A stretch of 64,000 bases of DNA, from NCBI RefSeq assembly GCF_000719555.1, contig NZ_JOGX01000010.1, positions 62,001-126,000 of the forward strand, read 5' to 3'. Numbering within the stretch: the stretch's first letter is position 1; each line of letters starts with the position of its first letter. Positions 43,759 through 52,084 of the stretch are shown piece by piece. A model generated the notes under the pieces. It was given only the letters and a program-made list of their open reading frames with translations, made no database searches and was not told the DNA's origin. This DNA comes from Streptomyces sp. NRRL F-5727 (GTDB lineage Bacteria; Actinomycetota; Actinomycetes; Streptomycetales; Streptomycetaceae). Both the position numbers and the translations under genes were made by a program.

Positions 43759-43817
43759 GGAAGTGCCTTTCAGGGGGGAGGGGTTCAGGGAGAGCCGGGG
43801 CGGGGCCGGCGGGACGG

Positions 43818-44807
43818 TCAGGCGAGGGTGAGCGAGACGGACGCGACGGTCTGGCCGTCCTGCTCCGCCCGCATCAGCCAGGAGCCGGCGCCGTGTTCCG
43901 GCGCGGCCGCGGCCGACAGCCGTACGGGCCGGTCGAGTTCGGCGAACCGGTCGAAGGAGCCGTCCAGGCGCACCACCCGCGCCGGACCGGCGGCGCCGTC
44001 CGCGAGGAGCAGCCCGCACTGCCGGGCCGCCTCGCTGAACACCATCGCCGGGACGTGGTCGTAGGGGTGGTCGTACATGCTGCGGTTGCGGAAGCTGCGG
44101 GGGCTGAGCGCGGCCGTCACGGCCCCGTCCGCCGTCCGTACGTCGTCGAGGACGGCGTTCACCGGGTCCAGCCGGCCGACCGCGGCGGGCGCGACCGGCT
44201 CGCCGGCCGGCTCGGCGGGCAGCCCGAACGCGGTCGGCACCTCGCCGCCCCGCTGCATGTACCGCAGGTCGTGGTACTGGTCCGTCGGCGTGGACCGGAC
44301 GTCCATGGTGAGCCGGCCCAGCGGCCGGCCGTCGAGGGCCAGGTCCATCGCGAACTCCAGCCGCCGCAGCCGCCCGCCGCGTTCGTGCCGGCCGGTGACG
44401 TCGCCGGCGATGGCCAGCTCGCCCGGCCGGGTGCCGCAGGCCAGTGCCTCCGGGTCGGTGATCTCCAGGGACCACGCCGTCACCATGAAGGTCGTCGCGG
44501 CCGGGACGCCCTGGTGGAGATGGGCGGCGCAGGTCACGGACTGCCGGCACGCCTCCAGCACCAGCAGCACGTCATGGTGCTCGCCGCGCCCCACGTGGTC
44601 CCGGAAGTAGGCGTGTGACAGCGGCAGTTGGGCGGCGGCCTCGAAGCGCCGCTCGTCCAGGCCGCGTGAACCGGTCAGGAAGACCTCGGACAGCGACCAC
44701 CGGTGGACCAGGCCGCGCGGCACGGTCTGCTCGTAGCTGAGCGCGGGCCGCTCCTCGGCCTCCGCGGCCTCCCCGCCCTGCGGGTCGAGGAGGGAGCTGC
44801 TCTTCAC
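43818..44807 (-). CDS. AfsA-family (A-factor biosynthesis hotdog) protein
   Basis: A 329-residue protein with two AfsA hotdog repeats: YEQTVPRGLVHRWSLSEVFLTG...LPLSHAYFRDHVGRGEHHDVLLVLEACRQSVTCAAHLHQGVP and the C-terminal LSPRSFRNRSMYDHPYDHVPAMVFSEAARQCGLLL. AfsA joins a beta-ketoacyl-ACP to dihydroxyacetone phosphate in gamma-butyrolactone synthesis. Here it lies among ketosynthase, ACP and phosphatase genes. GTG 44807 is preceded by TGGAGA. It could alternatively act as a dehydratase-like hotdog enzyme. Confidence 0.88.
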   Translation of the reverse strand: MKSSSLLDPQGGEAAEAEERPALSYEQTVPRGLVHRWSLSEVFLTGSRGLDERRFEAAAQLPLSHAYFRDHVGRGEHHDVLLVLEACRQSVTCAAHLHQGVPAATTFMVTAWSLEITDPEALACGTRPGELAIAGDVTGRHERGGRLRRLEFAMDLALDGRPLGRLTMDVRSTPTDQYHDLRYMQRGGEVPTAFGLPAEPAGEPVAPAAVGRLDPVNAVLDDVRTADGAVTAALSPRSFRNRSMYDHPYDHVPAMVFSEAARQCGLLLADGAAGPARVVRLDGSFDRFAELDRPVRLSAAAAPEHGAGSWLMRAEQDGQTVASVSLTLA

Positions 44808-44908
44808 GTCGGAATCTCCAGTCGTTTCGGTGCGAGGGGGCGGACAGTGAGCGGACATCGAGCGGACAGGTGGTGAGGGGACGGGACGGTGAGGGGCCGG
44901 GCGGCGGG

Positions 44909-46099
44909 TCAGCTGTGCGCCGGCCGGGTGACGACGGCCGCGCCGACCGAGCCGTCCTGGCCGACGGCGGTCAGCACGGCGGCCCGCTCGTCGCCGGCGC
45001 CGGCCTGCCAGCGGGCGAGCACGGCCGCCAGCCGGAGCGCGCCGGACGCCGCGTGCGTCTCGCCGAGGGCGCCGTCGACGCGCAGCACCCGGGAGGCCGA
45101 CAGCGGCCCGAACACCTCGCGCAGCGCGCGGAGTTCCACCGCCGCCCAGCCGCGCCGGGCCCCCGCGCCGGGAACGACGAGCGGACGCTCGTCGTCGCCG
45201 GTGAGACCGCTGCGCAGCAGCGCCGTACGGACGCACTCCGCGAGCCGCCCCGCCACCCCGAGCGGGCCCTCGGCCACGGGATCGGCGTAACCGGTCTCGC
45301 AGGCGAGCAGCCGCCCGAGCGGCTCCCCGCCCCCGGCGTGCCCGTCCGTGCCGCCGCGCGTCCCGTCCCGCAGGACGAGGACCGCGCAGCCCTCGCCGAG
45401 CGCGGCCCCGGGCCGGAGCGCGCCGGCGCGGTGCCAGGCCCAGGCGCCCGCGGCGGACGCCTCCTCGACGCCGCCCACGAGCAGCCGGTCGGCGTGCCCG
45501 TTGACCAGCGCGTTCCGGGCGTACCGCAGGGCGTGCAGGGAGGCGAGCGCGCCGCCCGACACCGTCGCGTTCAGCCCGGTGAGGCCCAGCCGGATCGCGG
45601 TCCGGCCGGCCGCCGAGTTCATCAGCGTGCCCGGGAACGCCGAGGGGTTGACCAGGTACGGCCGTTCCCGCGTGAACGTGTCGCGGAAGAAGTCCGCCTG
45701 CGCGGCGGTGCTGCCGACGTCGGTGCCGAGCACGATCCCGGTCCGCTCCCCGGCGTCGGCGGGGGCGGCCGTGGCGGCCGCCAGACAGGCGGCCATCGCC
45801 AGCCGGTCGGTGCGGGACAGCCCCCGCAGCCCCTTCCGGCCGAGGACGGCCTCCGCGTCGAAGCCGGTGACGCCGAGGACCGGCAGCGGCGGCCAGGAGC
45901 CGTCCGCGTCCGGCGCCGCCCCGGCGCTCGCCACGCCCGGACCGGCGAGGGCGGCCAGACCGGGGCCCGCCGCGCTGAACACGCCGGCGCCGACGATGTC
46001 GAGGGGGACGGCCCCGGGGAGCGGCGCCGCGCCGGCCGCCACCGCGGCTGCCGCGCCGGTCGCCGCGTCCGTCGGTCCGGTGACTGCGAGGGTGGTCAT
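44909..46099 (-). CDS. Chain-length-factor-like ketosynthase homologue (no active-site Cys)
   Basis: A 396-residue thiolase-fold protein of the KS-beta type. The nucleophile region reads NATVSGGALASLHALRYA, with Gly where KS has Cys and typical CLFs have Gln. The usual His motifs are not retained. It starts at ATG 46099, overlapping the KS stop by ATGA, the standard KS-CLF arrangement, and probably forms a heterodimer with it. The long Ala/Gly-rich N-terminus is unusual. Confidence 0.88.
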   Translation of the reverse strand: MTTLAVTGPTDAATGAAAAVAAGAAPLPGAVPLDIVGAGVFSAAGPGLAALAGPGVASAGAAPDADGSWPPLPVLGVTGFDAEAVLGRKGLRGLSRTDRLAMAACLAAATAAPADAGERTGIVLGTDVGSTAAQADFFRDTFTRERPYLVNPSAFPGTLMNSAAGRTAIRLGLTGLNATVSGGALASLHALRYARNALVNGHADRLLVGGVEEASAAGAWAWHRAGALRPGAALGEGCAVLVLRDGTRGGTDGHAGGGEPLGRLLACETGYADPVAEGPLGVAGRLAECVRTALLRSGLTGDDERPLVVPGAGARRGWAAVELRALREVFGPLSASRVLRVDGALGETHAASGALRLAAVLARWQAGAGDERAAVLTAVGQDGSVGAAVVTRPAHS

Positions 46100-47334
46100 G
46101 TCCCGGCCTTCCCGAAGAGCACGACGGCGTTGTTGCCGCCGAAGGCGAATCCGTGGTTCTGCACGATCCGGGGGCTCTCGGCCCGGCCGACGCCGGGCAC
46201 CACGTCCACCGCTCCGAGCTCCGGGTCCACCGTCCGCACCGTCGCGGTCGGCGGCAGGAACCCGTCGTGCAGCGCCGCGCAGGACACCAGGGCCCCGAAG
46301 GCGGCGGCCGCGCCCATGGTGTGGCCGAGCATCGACTTGACGGAGGAGATCGGCGGCAGGTCGTCGCCGAACACCTCCCGCACGGCGGTGACCTCGGTGA
46401 TGTCGTTGGCCCGGGTCCCGGTGCCGTGGGCGCAGATGTAGTCCACGTCGGCGGGCGTGATCCCGGCCCGCTCGTGCGCGGCGCGCACACAGGCGGCGAT
46501 CGTGCCGGCGTACGGGTTGGTCATGTGCCGGGCGTCGCAGGTCATGCCGTGGCCGAGGACCTCGGCGTAGATCCGGGCGCCGCGGGCGACCGCCCCGTCG
46601 AGCGGTTCGAGGACCAGCGCGGCGCCGCCCTCGGCCGTGACGATCCCGTCGCGGTGCTCGTCGAAGGGGCGCGGCACGTCCTCGGCGAGGGCGCCGAGGG
46701 CGTGGAAGCCGGCGTGGGTCGCGCGGTTGGAGGCGTCGGCGCCGCCGCAGACGGCCAGGTCGGCCTCGCCGGAGGCGATCAGGTCGAAGGCGTAGCCGAC
46801 GGCGTAGTTGCCGGCCGCGCACGCGGTGCCGAAGGTCATGGTCTCGCCGGTGAGCCCCAGTTCGGCGGCGGCCGCCCCGGCGATGTTCCCCGGCGAGGTG
46901 CGGCCGAGGAGGGCCGGGTCCACGCTGCCGGGCCCCCGGTCGACCGACTGGGCGACGACCCGCTCGACCTCCTGGGACTCGCCGTTGGTCGTGCCGAAGA
47001 CGCTGACGCCCCGGTGGCCGGCCAGGCTCTCCTCGCCCAGGCCGGCGTCCTCGGCGGCGAACCGGGCGGCGACGGCCGCGAACTGCCCGCTGCGGCCCCA
47101 GCGTTCCGGGGCGGTACGCCGCAGATGGGCCCCGGGCCGGAAGCCGCGGACCTCTCCGGCCAGGGTGTGTTCGAAGCCCGTCACGTCGAACTGCTCGGCG
47201 GGCCCGATGCCGTGCCGCCCGTACCGGACGGCGTCGACCAGCTCCCGGGCACCGAGCCCGAGGCTGCTCACGGCGCCGAGACCGGTGACGACGACCCGGC
47301 GGGAGGAGCGGGACGCGGTGGGCTGACTAGGCAC
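46096..47334 (-). CDS. Beta-ketoacyl-ACP synthase (KS alpha, type II)
   Basis: A 412-residue KAS II-like enzyme with intact catalysis: Cys in FGTACAAGNYAVGYA, His in CAHGTGTRANDITE and SVKSMLGHTMGAA, and GFAFGGNNAVVLF at the end. It extends acyl-ACP with malonyl-ACP. GTG 47334 overlaps the ACP gene by eight bases and its end overlaps the CLF-like gene. Confidence 0.94.
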   Translation of the reverse strand: MPSQPTASRSSRRVVVTGLGAVSSLGLGARELVDAVRYGRHGIGPAEQFDVTGFEHTLAGEVRGFRPGAHLRRTAPERWGRSGQFAAVAARFAAEDAGLGEESLAGHRGVSVFGTTNGESQEVERVVAQSVDRGPGSVDPALLGRTSPGNIAGAAAAELGLTGETMTFGTACAAGNYAVGYAFDLIASGEADLAVCGGADASNRATHAGFHALGALAEDVPRPFDEHRDGIVTAEGGAALVLEPLDGAVARGARIYAEVLGHGMTCDARHMTNPYAGTIAACVRAAHERAGITPADVDYICAHGTGTRANDITEVTAVREVFGDDLPPISSVKSMLGHTMGAAAAFGALVSCAALHDGFLPPTATVRTVDPELGAVDVVPGVGRAESPRIVQNHGFAFGGNNAVVLFGKAGT

Positions 47335-47599
47335 CCACGACCCCCGCGGCGTAGTGCTTGCCCACGAGCTCGTACGCCTCCGGCAGGGTGTCCAGCTCGG
47401 CGAGCTCGTCCTTCGGGATCCTGATGTGCAGGTCGCGCTCGAAGCGGGAGATGATCTCGATCACCAGCAGCGAGTCGGCGTCGAAGTCGTTCACGAAGCT
47501 GCTGTCCTCGGTGAGGTCGGAGGCGTCCACCTCCAGCACCTCGGCGACGATCTCGCGGATGCCCGCCCGGACGTCCTCGGGAAGCTGAGTGCCGGCCAT
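47327..47599 (-). CDS. Acyl carrier protein
   Basis: A 90-residue ACP with the phosphopantetheine-attachment serine in NDFDADSLLVIEI. It carries the chain for the adjacent KS/CLF pair and is the likely substrate of the Sfp-type transferase. AAGGGG lies before ATG 47599. First gene of the minus-strand string ACP-KS-CLF-AfsA-HAD-P450. Confidence 0.94.
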   Translation of the reverse strand: MAGTQLPEDVRAGIREIVAEVLEVDASDLTEDSSFVNDFDADSLLVIEIISRFERDLHIRIPKDELAELDTLPEAYELVGKHYAAGVVGA

Positions 47600-47917
47600 G
47601 TCTTTTCCCCTTCGCACTGGTCGCCGCGGCCGGTCCGCCCCCGCGGGGCATTCCGGCACCACCGGAATTCCGGCGACCCCGGAATTCCGGGGTCCGGCGC
47701 TTCGGGTTTCTTCTGCCGTGAGGAATGAAAGTCGCCGTGAACGCCTTCGGGCAAGGTTTCGATAGTGGTAGCGGACTGTGTCTCTAAGGAGGTACGCACC
47801 CCTCCCCACCTGCATGGACGCTGATCCGGGAGGGGGATTTACGAGCAACTTCCACGGCGCTTCTATATCGGCCCGGCATACTCCTCCAGCGAATCCCTCA
47901 GGAAAGGCGGAGCGGAG
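47600..47917. other. Divergent control region of the biosynthetic cluster
   Basis: About 318 bases between the ACP gene and the KAS III-like gene. It contains two CCGGAATTCCGG palindromes (47662-47693), two TTCGGG-related repeats near 47700 and 47747, an AAGGAGG at 47786-47792 not placed before any recognised gene, and a 35-codon open frame (47814-47921) ending ATGA on the KAS III start. Confidence 0.55.
47662..47693. promoter_or_regulatory. Twin palindromes CCGGAATTCCGG
   Basis: Perfect copies at 47662-47673 and 47679-47690; the second extends to an 18-base palindrome ACCCCGGAATTCCGGGGT (47676-47693). Centres are 17 bases apart. Likely a dimeric regulator site, for example for a butyrolactone-receptor-type repressor, although the match to known ARE sequences is not close. 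Confidence 0.55.
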
Positions 47918-48970
47918 ATGAAGCTGGCGGAACCGGTCGGTATTTCGGCCGCCGCGCTGTGGCTTCCGCGCGGACGGGACCAGGTCGAGGACGCGGTCGT
48001 GGAGGGCCGGCTGACCCGGCGCCACGCACAGGACCTCGGCCACACGGCCGTCCCCGCGGCCCTCGACGAGTCGGCCCCCGACATGGCCGTCTCCGCCGCG
48101 TCCGACGTCCTGGACGCGGCCGGGATCGAGCCCAAGGAACTCGACCTGACCTTCCACGCGAGCATGTACTACCAGGGCCACGACCTGTGGTCGCCCGCCC
48201 ACTACGTCGCCCACCGCATCGGGGCCGAACGCGCCCTGCCCATCGGCATCCAGCAGGTGTGCAACGGCGGCAGCAGCGCCGTCCAGCTCGCCTCGGCCTA
48301 TCTCACCGCCGCCCGGACCACCGGCTCGCCGCGGTCCCGCCGCGCCCTCGTCACCACCGCCGACCGCTTCGTCGCCCCCGGCTTCGACCGCTGGGCCAGC
48401 GACTACGGCGTGGCGTACGGGGACGGCGGCACGGCCCTCGTGCTCACCGCGCCCGCCGCCGACGAGGACCCGCTGCTGCTCCTCTCGGTGGCCAGCACCG
48501 CCGCGCCCGAACTGGAGGAGATGCACCGCGGCGCCGACCCCTTCGCGCCGGTCCCGCGCGGCGTCCGCGACCGCGTCGACATGCGCGTCACCAAACGCGC
48601 CTACCTGCGGGAGCACGGCAACGAGGGCTTCGTCGCCGCCAATCTGCGCGGCATCCGCACGGTCGTCGGCGAAGCCCTCGTCGACGCCGGCATGCACCCG
48701 TACGACCTGCGGCTGCGCTACGCGGTCCTGCCCCGCTTCGGCCGCAAGACCCTGCGCGACTCCTGGCGGGCCGTGCTCGCCGAACACACCTCCGCGGAAC
48801 CGCTGGAGTACGGCCTGGCCACCGGGCACCTCGGCGCCGGCGACGCCGTCGCCGGCATCGCCGACCTGATGCGCGAGCGGGCGCTCGCGCCGGGGGAGGC
48901 GGCGCTGGTCTTCAGCGCGGGCGCCGGCTTCACCTGGTCCTGCCTGGTCGTCCAGGCGCCGGACCGCTGA
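47918..48970 (+). CDS. KAS III-like acyltransferase/ketosynthase
   Basis: A 350-residue FabH-fold protein. The nucleophile Cys is kept in GIQQVCNGGSSAVQLA, but the usual HQAN motif is replaced by LPRFGRKTL and the Asn of GNTSAAS by GHLGAGD. Loss of the decarboxylation His/Asn pair suggests acyl transfer or starter loading rather than classic Claisen condensation, as seen in natural-product KAS III relatives. GGAG precedes ATG 47918. Divergent from the ACP operon and followed by the ketoreductase. Confidence 0.87.
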   Translation: MKLAEPVGISAAALWLPRGRDQVEDAVVEGRLTRRHAQDLGHTAVPAALDESAPDMAVSAASDVLDAAGIEPKELDLTFHASMYYQGHDLWSPAHYVAHRIGAERALPIGIQQVCNGGSSAVQLASAYLTAARTTGSPRSRRALVTTADRFVAPGFDRWASDYGVAYGDGGTALVLTAPAADEDPLLLLSVASTAAPELEEMHRGADPFAPVPRGVRDRVDMRVTKRAYLREHGNEGFVAANLRGIRTVVGEALVDAGMHPYDLRLRYAVLPRFGRKTLRDSWRAVLAEHTSAEPLEYGLATGHLGAGDAVAGIADLMRERALAPGEAALVFSAGAGFTWSCLVVQAPDR

Positions 48971-49041
48971 ACCGCCACCCCCGCCTCATCCCACCTCACC
49001 TCACCGCACCGCACGTACCAGGAAAGGACGGCCGGACAGCC

Positions 49042-49746
49042 GTGTCACGATCAGTGTTCATCACCGGAGCCAACCGGGGCATCGGACTCGCGGTGGCCCG
49101 CATGATGGCCGCCGACGGCGACCGGGTGGCCGTCGGCCACCGCGGCGGCGACGTCCCCGAGGGCTTCCTCGGGGTGCGCTGCGAGGTCACCGACCAGAGC
49201 TCCGTCGACGAGGCGTTCGAGACGGTCGCCCGCGAGCAGGGCCCCGTCGAGGTGCTCGTCGCCAACGCCGGCATCACCCGTGACACGCTGCTGCTGCGCA
49301 TGGACGACGACACCTTCGACGAGGTGCTCGACACGAACCTGCGGGGCGTGTTCCGTACGGTGCGGGCGGCGGCCTCGGTGATGCTGGCCGAGCGGCGCGG
49401 CCGGATCGTGCTCCTCTCCTCCGCGCTCGGCTTCCTCGGCTCGCCCGGCCAGACCAACTACGCGGCCACCAAGACCGCCCTGCTCGGCTTCGCCCGCTCG
49501 CTGGCCTGGGAGCTCGGCCCCCGGGGCATCACGGTCAACCTGGTGGCGCCCGGCATCATCGAGACGGACATGACGAAGGACCTCAGCGACCGGCGCATGC
49601 GGGACACCATGCGGATGACCCCGGTCGGCCGCCCCGGCACCGACCGCGAGGTCGCCGCCGCCGTCCGCTTCCTCGCCTCCGAGGACGCCGGCTACATCAC
49701 CGGGGCGGTGCTCCCGGTGGGCGGCGGCATCGGCATGGGCATCTGA
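49042..49746 (+). CDS. FabG-type 3-oxoacyl-ACP reductase (SDR)
   Basis: A 234-residue short-chain dehydrogenase: TGANRGIGLAVARMM (NADPH binding), NAGITRDTLLLRMDDD, the Ser-Tyr-Lys catalytic set in LSSALGFLGSPGQTNYAATKTALLGF, and GYITGAVLPVGGGIGMGI. It probably reduces the beta-keto group on the ACP-bound intermediate. Start GTG 49042; the AAAGGACGG site is 12 bases away. Follows the KAS III-like gene after 71 bases. Confidence 0.92.
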   Translation: MSRSVFITGANRGIGLAVARMMAADGDRVAVGHRGGDVPEGFLGVRCEVTDQSSVDEAFETVAREQGPVEVLVANAGITRDTLLLRMDDDTFDEVLDTNLRGVFRTVRAAASVMLAERRGRIVLLSSALGFLGSPGQTNYAATKTALLGFARSLAWELGPRGITVNLVAPGIIETDMTKDLSDRRMRDTMRMTPVGRPGTDREVAAAVRFLASEDAGYITGAVLPVGGGIGMGI

Positions 49747-49808
49747 CCCGACTGTCCTCCGCACCCCCCAACTCCCGGCCAGAGCAAGTGTGTCGGGGGG
49801 CGTACTCA

Positions 49809-49865
49809 CGAACTCCCGGTCCGCGCAGGCGTACCAGGGGCTCGTTCCTTCGAACTCCCGGTCCG
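49809..49865. repeat. Short tandem repeat after the ketoreductase gene
   Basis: CGAACTCCCGGTCCG occurs at 49809-49823 and 49851-49865, a 42-base period, and a degenerate AACTCCCGGCC occurs near 49770. Intervening segments are also partly alike (GTACCAGGGGCTCG versus TTACCGGGGGTCGG). No function is evident. Confidence 0.55.
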
Positions 49866-49944
49866 GGCGGCCTTACCGGGGGTCGGCGTCCGCCGTCCCC
49901 CGGGTCGGTGCCCACCCGTGCCCGCTCGGACCGGGCGCCCGCCG

Positions 49945-51990
49945 TCAGCGTGCCGCGGGGCGCGGCCAGGCCGCCGACCGCAGCAGGCGGAGGCCGTTGA
50001 GGCCGACGAGGACCGTGGAGCCCTCGTGACCGGCGACGCCGAGCGGCAGCGGGAGCGTGCCGATCAGGTCCCAGGCGACCAGCACGGCGATGAAGACGCC
50101 CGCGATCACCAGGTTCTGCACGACCAGCCGGTGCGCGGTGCGGGAGAGCGCGACGACCGCGGGGACGGCGGCCAGTTCGTCGCGTACGACCACCGCGTCG
50201 GCCGTCTCCAGGGCGAGGTCGGAACCGGCCCGGCCCATCGCGACCCCGCAGTGCGCGGCGGCCAGCGCCGGCGCGTCGTTGACCCCGTCGCCGACGACCA
50301 GCACCCGGCGCCCCTCCGCCTCCCAGGCCCGTACGGCCGCCACCTTCTCCTCGGGCAGCAGCCCGGCGCGTACGTCGGTGATGCCGACGCGCTCGGCCAC
50401 CTGCCGCGCGGCCCGCTCGTTGTCGCCGGTCAACAGGGCCGGGGCGCGGCCCGTCAGCCGGGTGAGGGCGGCGACGGTCGCGGCGGCGTCGGGGCGGAGC
50501 CGGTCGGCGACGCCGAGGACGCCCACGGGCTCCCCGTCGCGCAGCACGGCCACCGCCGTCCGCCCCGCCTCCTCCAACTCCCGCACCACGCGCGCGTGCT
50601 CACCGCCGGCACCCCCGGTGAGCAGCCTCGCCGGGGAGCCGACCTCGATCCGTCGGCCCTCGACGGTGGCGGTGACGCCCCGCCCGGGCGCGGCGGTGAA
50701 GCCCTCCGCGGCGGCCAGGGCGAGACCGCGCTCCCGCGCCGCGCCGACGACGGCCCGGGCCAGCGGGTGCTCGCTCTCGTGCTCGGCCGAGGCGGTGAGC
50801 CGGAGCAGGGCGTCGGCGTCGAGGCCGGCGCCGGCCAGCGGGCGCACGTCGGTGAGGCGCGGTGTGCCCTCGGTGAGGGTGCCCGTCTTGTCGAGGGCCA
50901 CGGCGTCGACCTGTCCGAGGCGCTCCATGACGACGGCGGACTTGGCGAGGACGCCGTGCCGGCCGGCGTTGGCGATGGCGGAGAGCAGCGGCGGCATGGT
51001 GGAGAGCACCACCGCGCACGGCGAGGCGACGATCATGAAGGTCATCGCGCGGAGGAGGGCGGAGGTCAGGTCGTCGCCGAAGGCGAGCGGGACGCCGAAG
51101 ACGGCGAGGGTCGCGAGGACCATCGACACCGAGTACCGCTGCTCGACCTTCTCGATGAACAGCTGGGTCGGCGCCTTGGTCCGGGACGCCTCCTCGACCA
51201 TCCGCACGATCCGGGCGATCACCGAGTCCGAGGGGTCGCGCCCGACCCGTACGCGCAGGGCGCCGGTGCCGTTGACGGTCCCGGCGAACACCTCGTCGCC
51301 CGCCTCCTTGACCACCGGCAGCGGCTCGCCGGTGATCGTGGCCTGGTCGACCTCGCTCGCCCCGCCGACGACCCGCCCGTCCGCGCCGATCCGCTCCCCG
51401 GGCCGGACGAGGACGGTGTCGCCGACCGCGAGCGCCTCCGCCTCGACGGTCTCCTCGGAGCCGTCGGGGAGCAGCCGGGTCGCGGTGGCGGGCGCGAGGT
51501 CGAGCAGTCCGCGCACCGAGTCCGCGGTCCGGGCGGTCGCGACCGCCTCCAGGGCGCCGGAGGTCGCGAAGATGACGATGAGCAGCGCGCCGTCGAGGAC
51601 CTGGCCGAGCGCGGCGGCGCCGAGCGCGGCGACGACCATCAGCAGGTCCACGTCGAGGGTCCGCTCCCGGAGCGCCTTCAGCCCCTCCCAGCCGGGCTCC
51701 CAGCCGCCGGTGGCGTAGGCGGCGGCGAAGAGCGTCCCCCACAGCCACGCGGGACCGTCCAGGAGGTAGGGGGTGAGGGCGAGGAGGAAGAGCGCGAGCG
51801 AGGCCAGCGCCCAGCGCACCTCGGGAAGCGCGAGGGCACGGGTGCGGGTGCGGGAGGGCGGCGCGGCGTCGGGGCGCGCGGGCCGCCGGGCGTCCGGGTG
51901 TGGCGCGTCCCGGTCGCCCCGCGGCCCGCGCGGGTCGCGGGGGTCGCTCGGGTCGCGACGCTGGTCGCGCTGGTCCAGGGAAGAAGGCAT
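49945..51990 (-). CDS. P1B-4-type metal-transporting ATPase (Ni/Co/Zn/Fe efflux)
   Basis: A 681-residue pump without an N-terminal HMA domain. A charged, disordered N-terminus (~50 residues) precedes six or more membrane helices; TITGEP (actuator), the SPC metal site in IVASPCAVVLST, DKTGT, and GDGVNDAPAL are present. The last helix has HEGSTVLVGLNGLRLL, the P1B-4 signature. CtpD/CtpJ/CoaT relatives export Co2+, Ni2+ or Fe2+. Divergent from an NmtR-like sensor, which strengthens a nickel/cobalt assignment. Confidence 0.92.
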   Translation of the reverse strand: MPSSLDQRDQRRDPSDPRDPRGPRGDRDAPHPDARRPARPDAAPPSRTRTRALALPEVRWALASLALFLLALTPYLLDGPAWLWGTLFAAAYATGGWEPGWEGLKALRERTLDVDLLMVVAALGAAALGQVLDGALLIVIFATSGALEAVATARTADSVRGLLDLAPATATRLLPDGSEETVEAEALAVGDTVLVRPGERIGADGRVVGGASEVDQATITGEPLPVVKEAGDEVFAGTVNGTGALRVRVGRDPSDSVIARIVRMVEEASRTKAPTQLFIEKVEQRYSVSMVLATLAVFGVPLAFGDDLTSALLRAMTFMIVASPCAVVLSTMPPLLSAIANAGRHGVLAKSAVVMERLGQVDAVALDKTGTLTEGTPRLTDVRPLAGAGLDADALLRLTASAEHESEHPLARAVVGAARERGLALAAAEGFTAAPGRGVTATVEGRRIEVGSPARLLTGGAGGEHARVVRELEEAGRTAVAVLRDGEPVGVLGVADRLRPDAAATVAALTRLTGRAPALLTGDNERAARQVAERVGITDVRAGLLPEEKVAAVRAWEAEGRRVLVVGDGVNDAPALAAAHCGVAMGRAGSDLALETADAVVVRDELAAVPAVVALSRTAHRLVVQNLVIAGVFIAVLVAWDLIGTLPLPLGVAGHEGSTVLVGLNGLRLLRSAAWPRPAAR

Positions 51991-52042
51991 GGCGGAGCGA
52001 CCCTTCGCGGGCAGGCGGCATCGACCCCCTCACCATACCGGA

Positions 52043-52066
52043 ACACCTGAACACCTATTCATGTGT
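52043..52066. promoter_or_regulatory. NmtR-type operator
   Basis: A 24-base imperfect palindrome of the form ACAC-N-TGAA-N6-TTCA-N-GTGT in the 94-bp region between ATPase and regulator, matching the 12-2-12 style of SmtB/ArsR metal sensors. Confidence 0.65.
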
Positions 52067-52084
52067 CATCCGTATGATGGGCGC

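Noticed and set aside
49809..49865. TTCGAA-containing repeat resembling a tRNA T-loop
   Set aside because: No acceptor, D or anticodon stems can be built around it.
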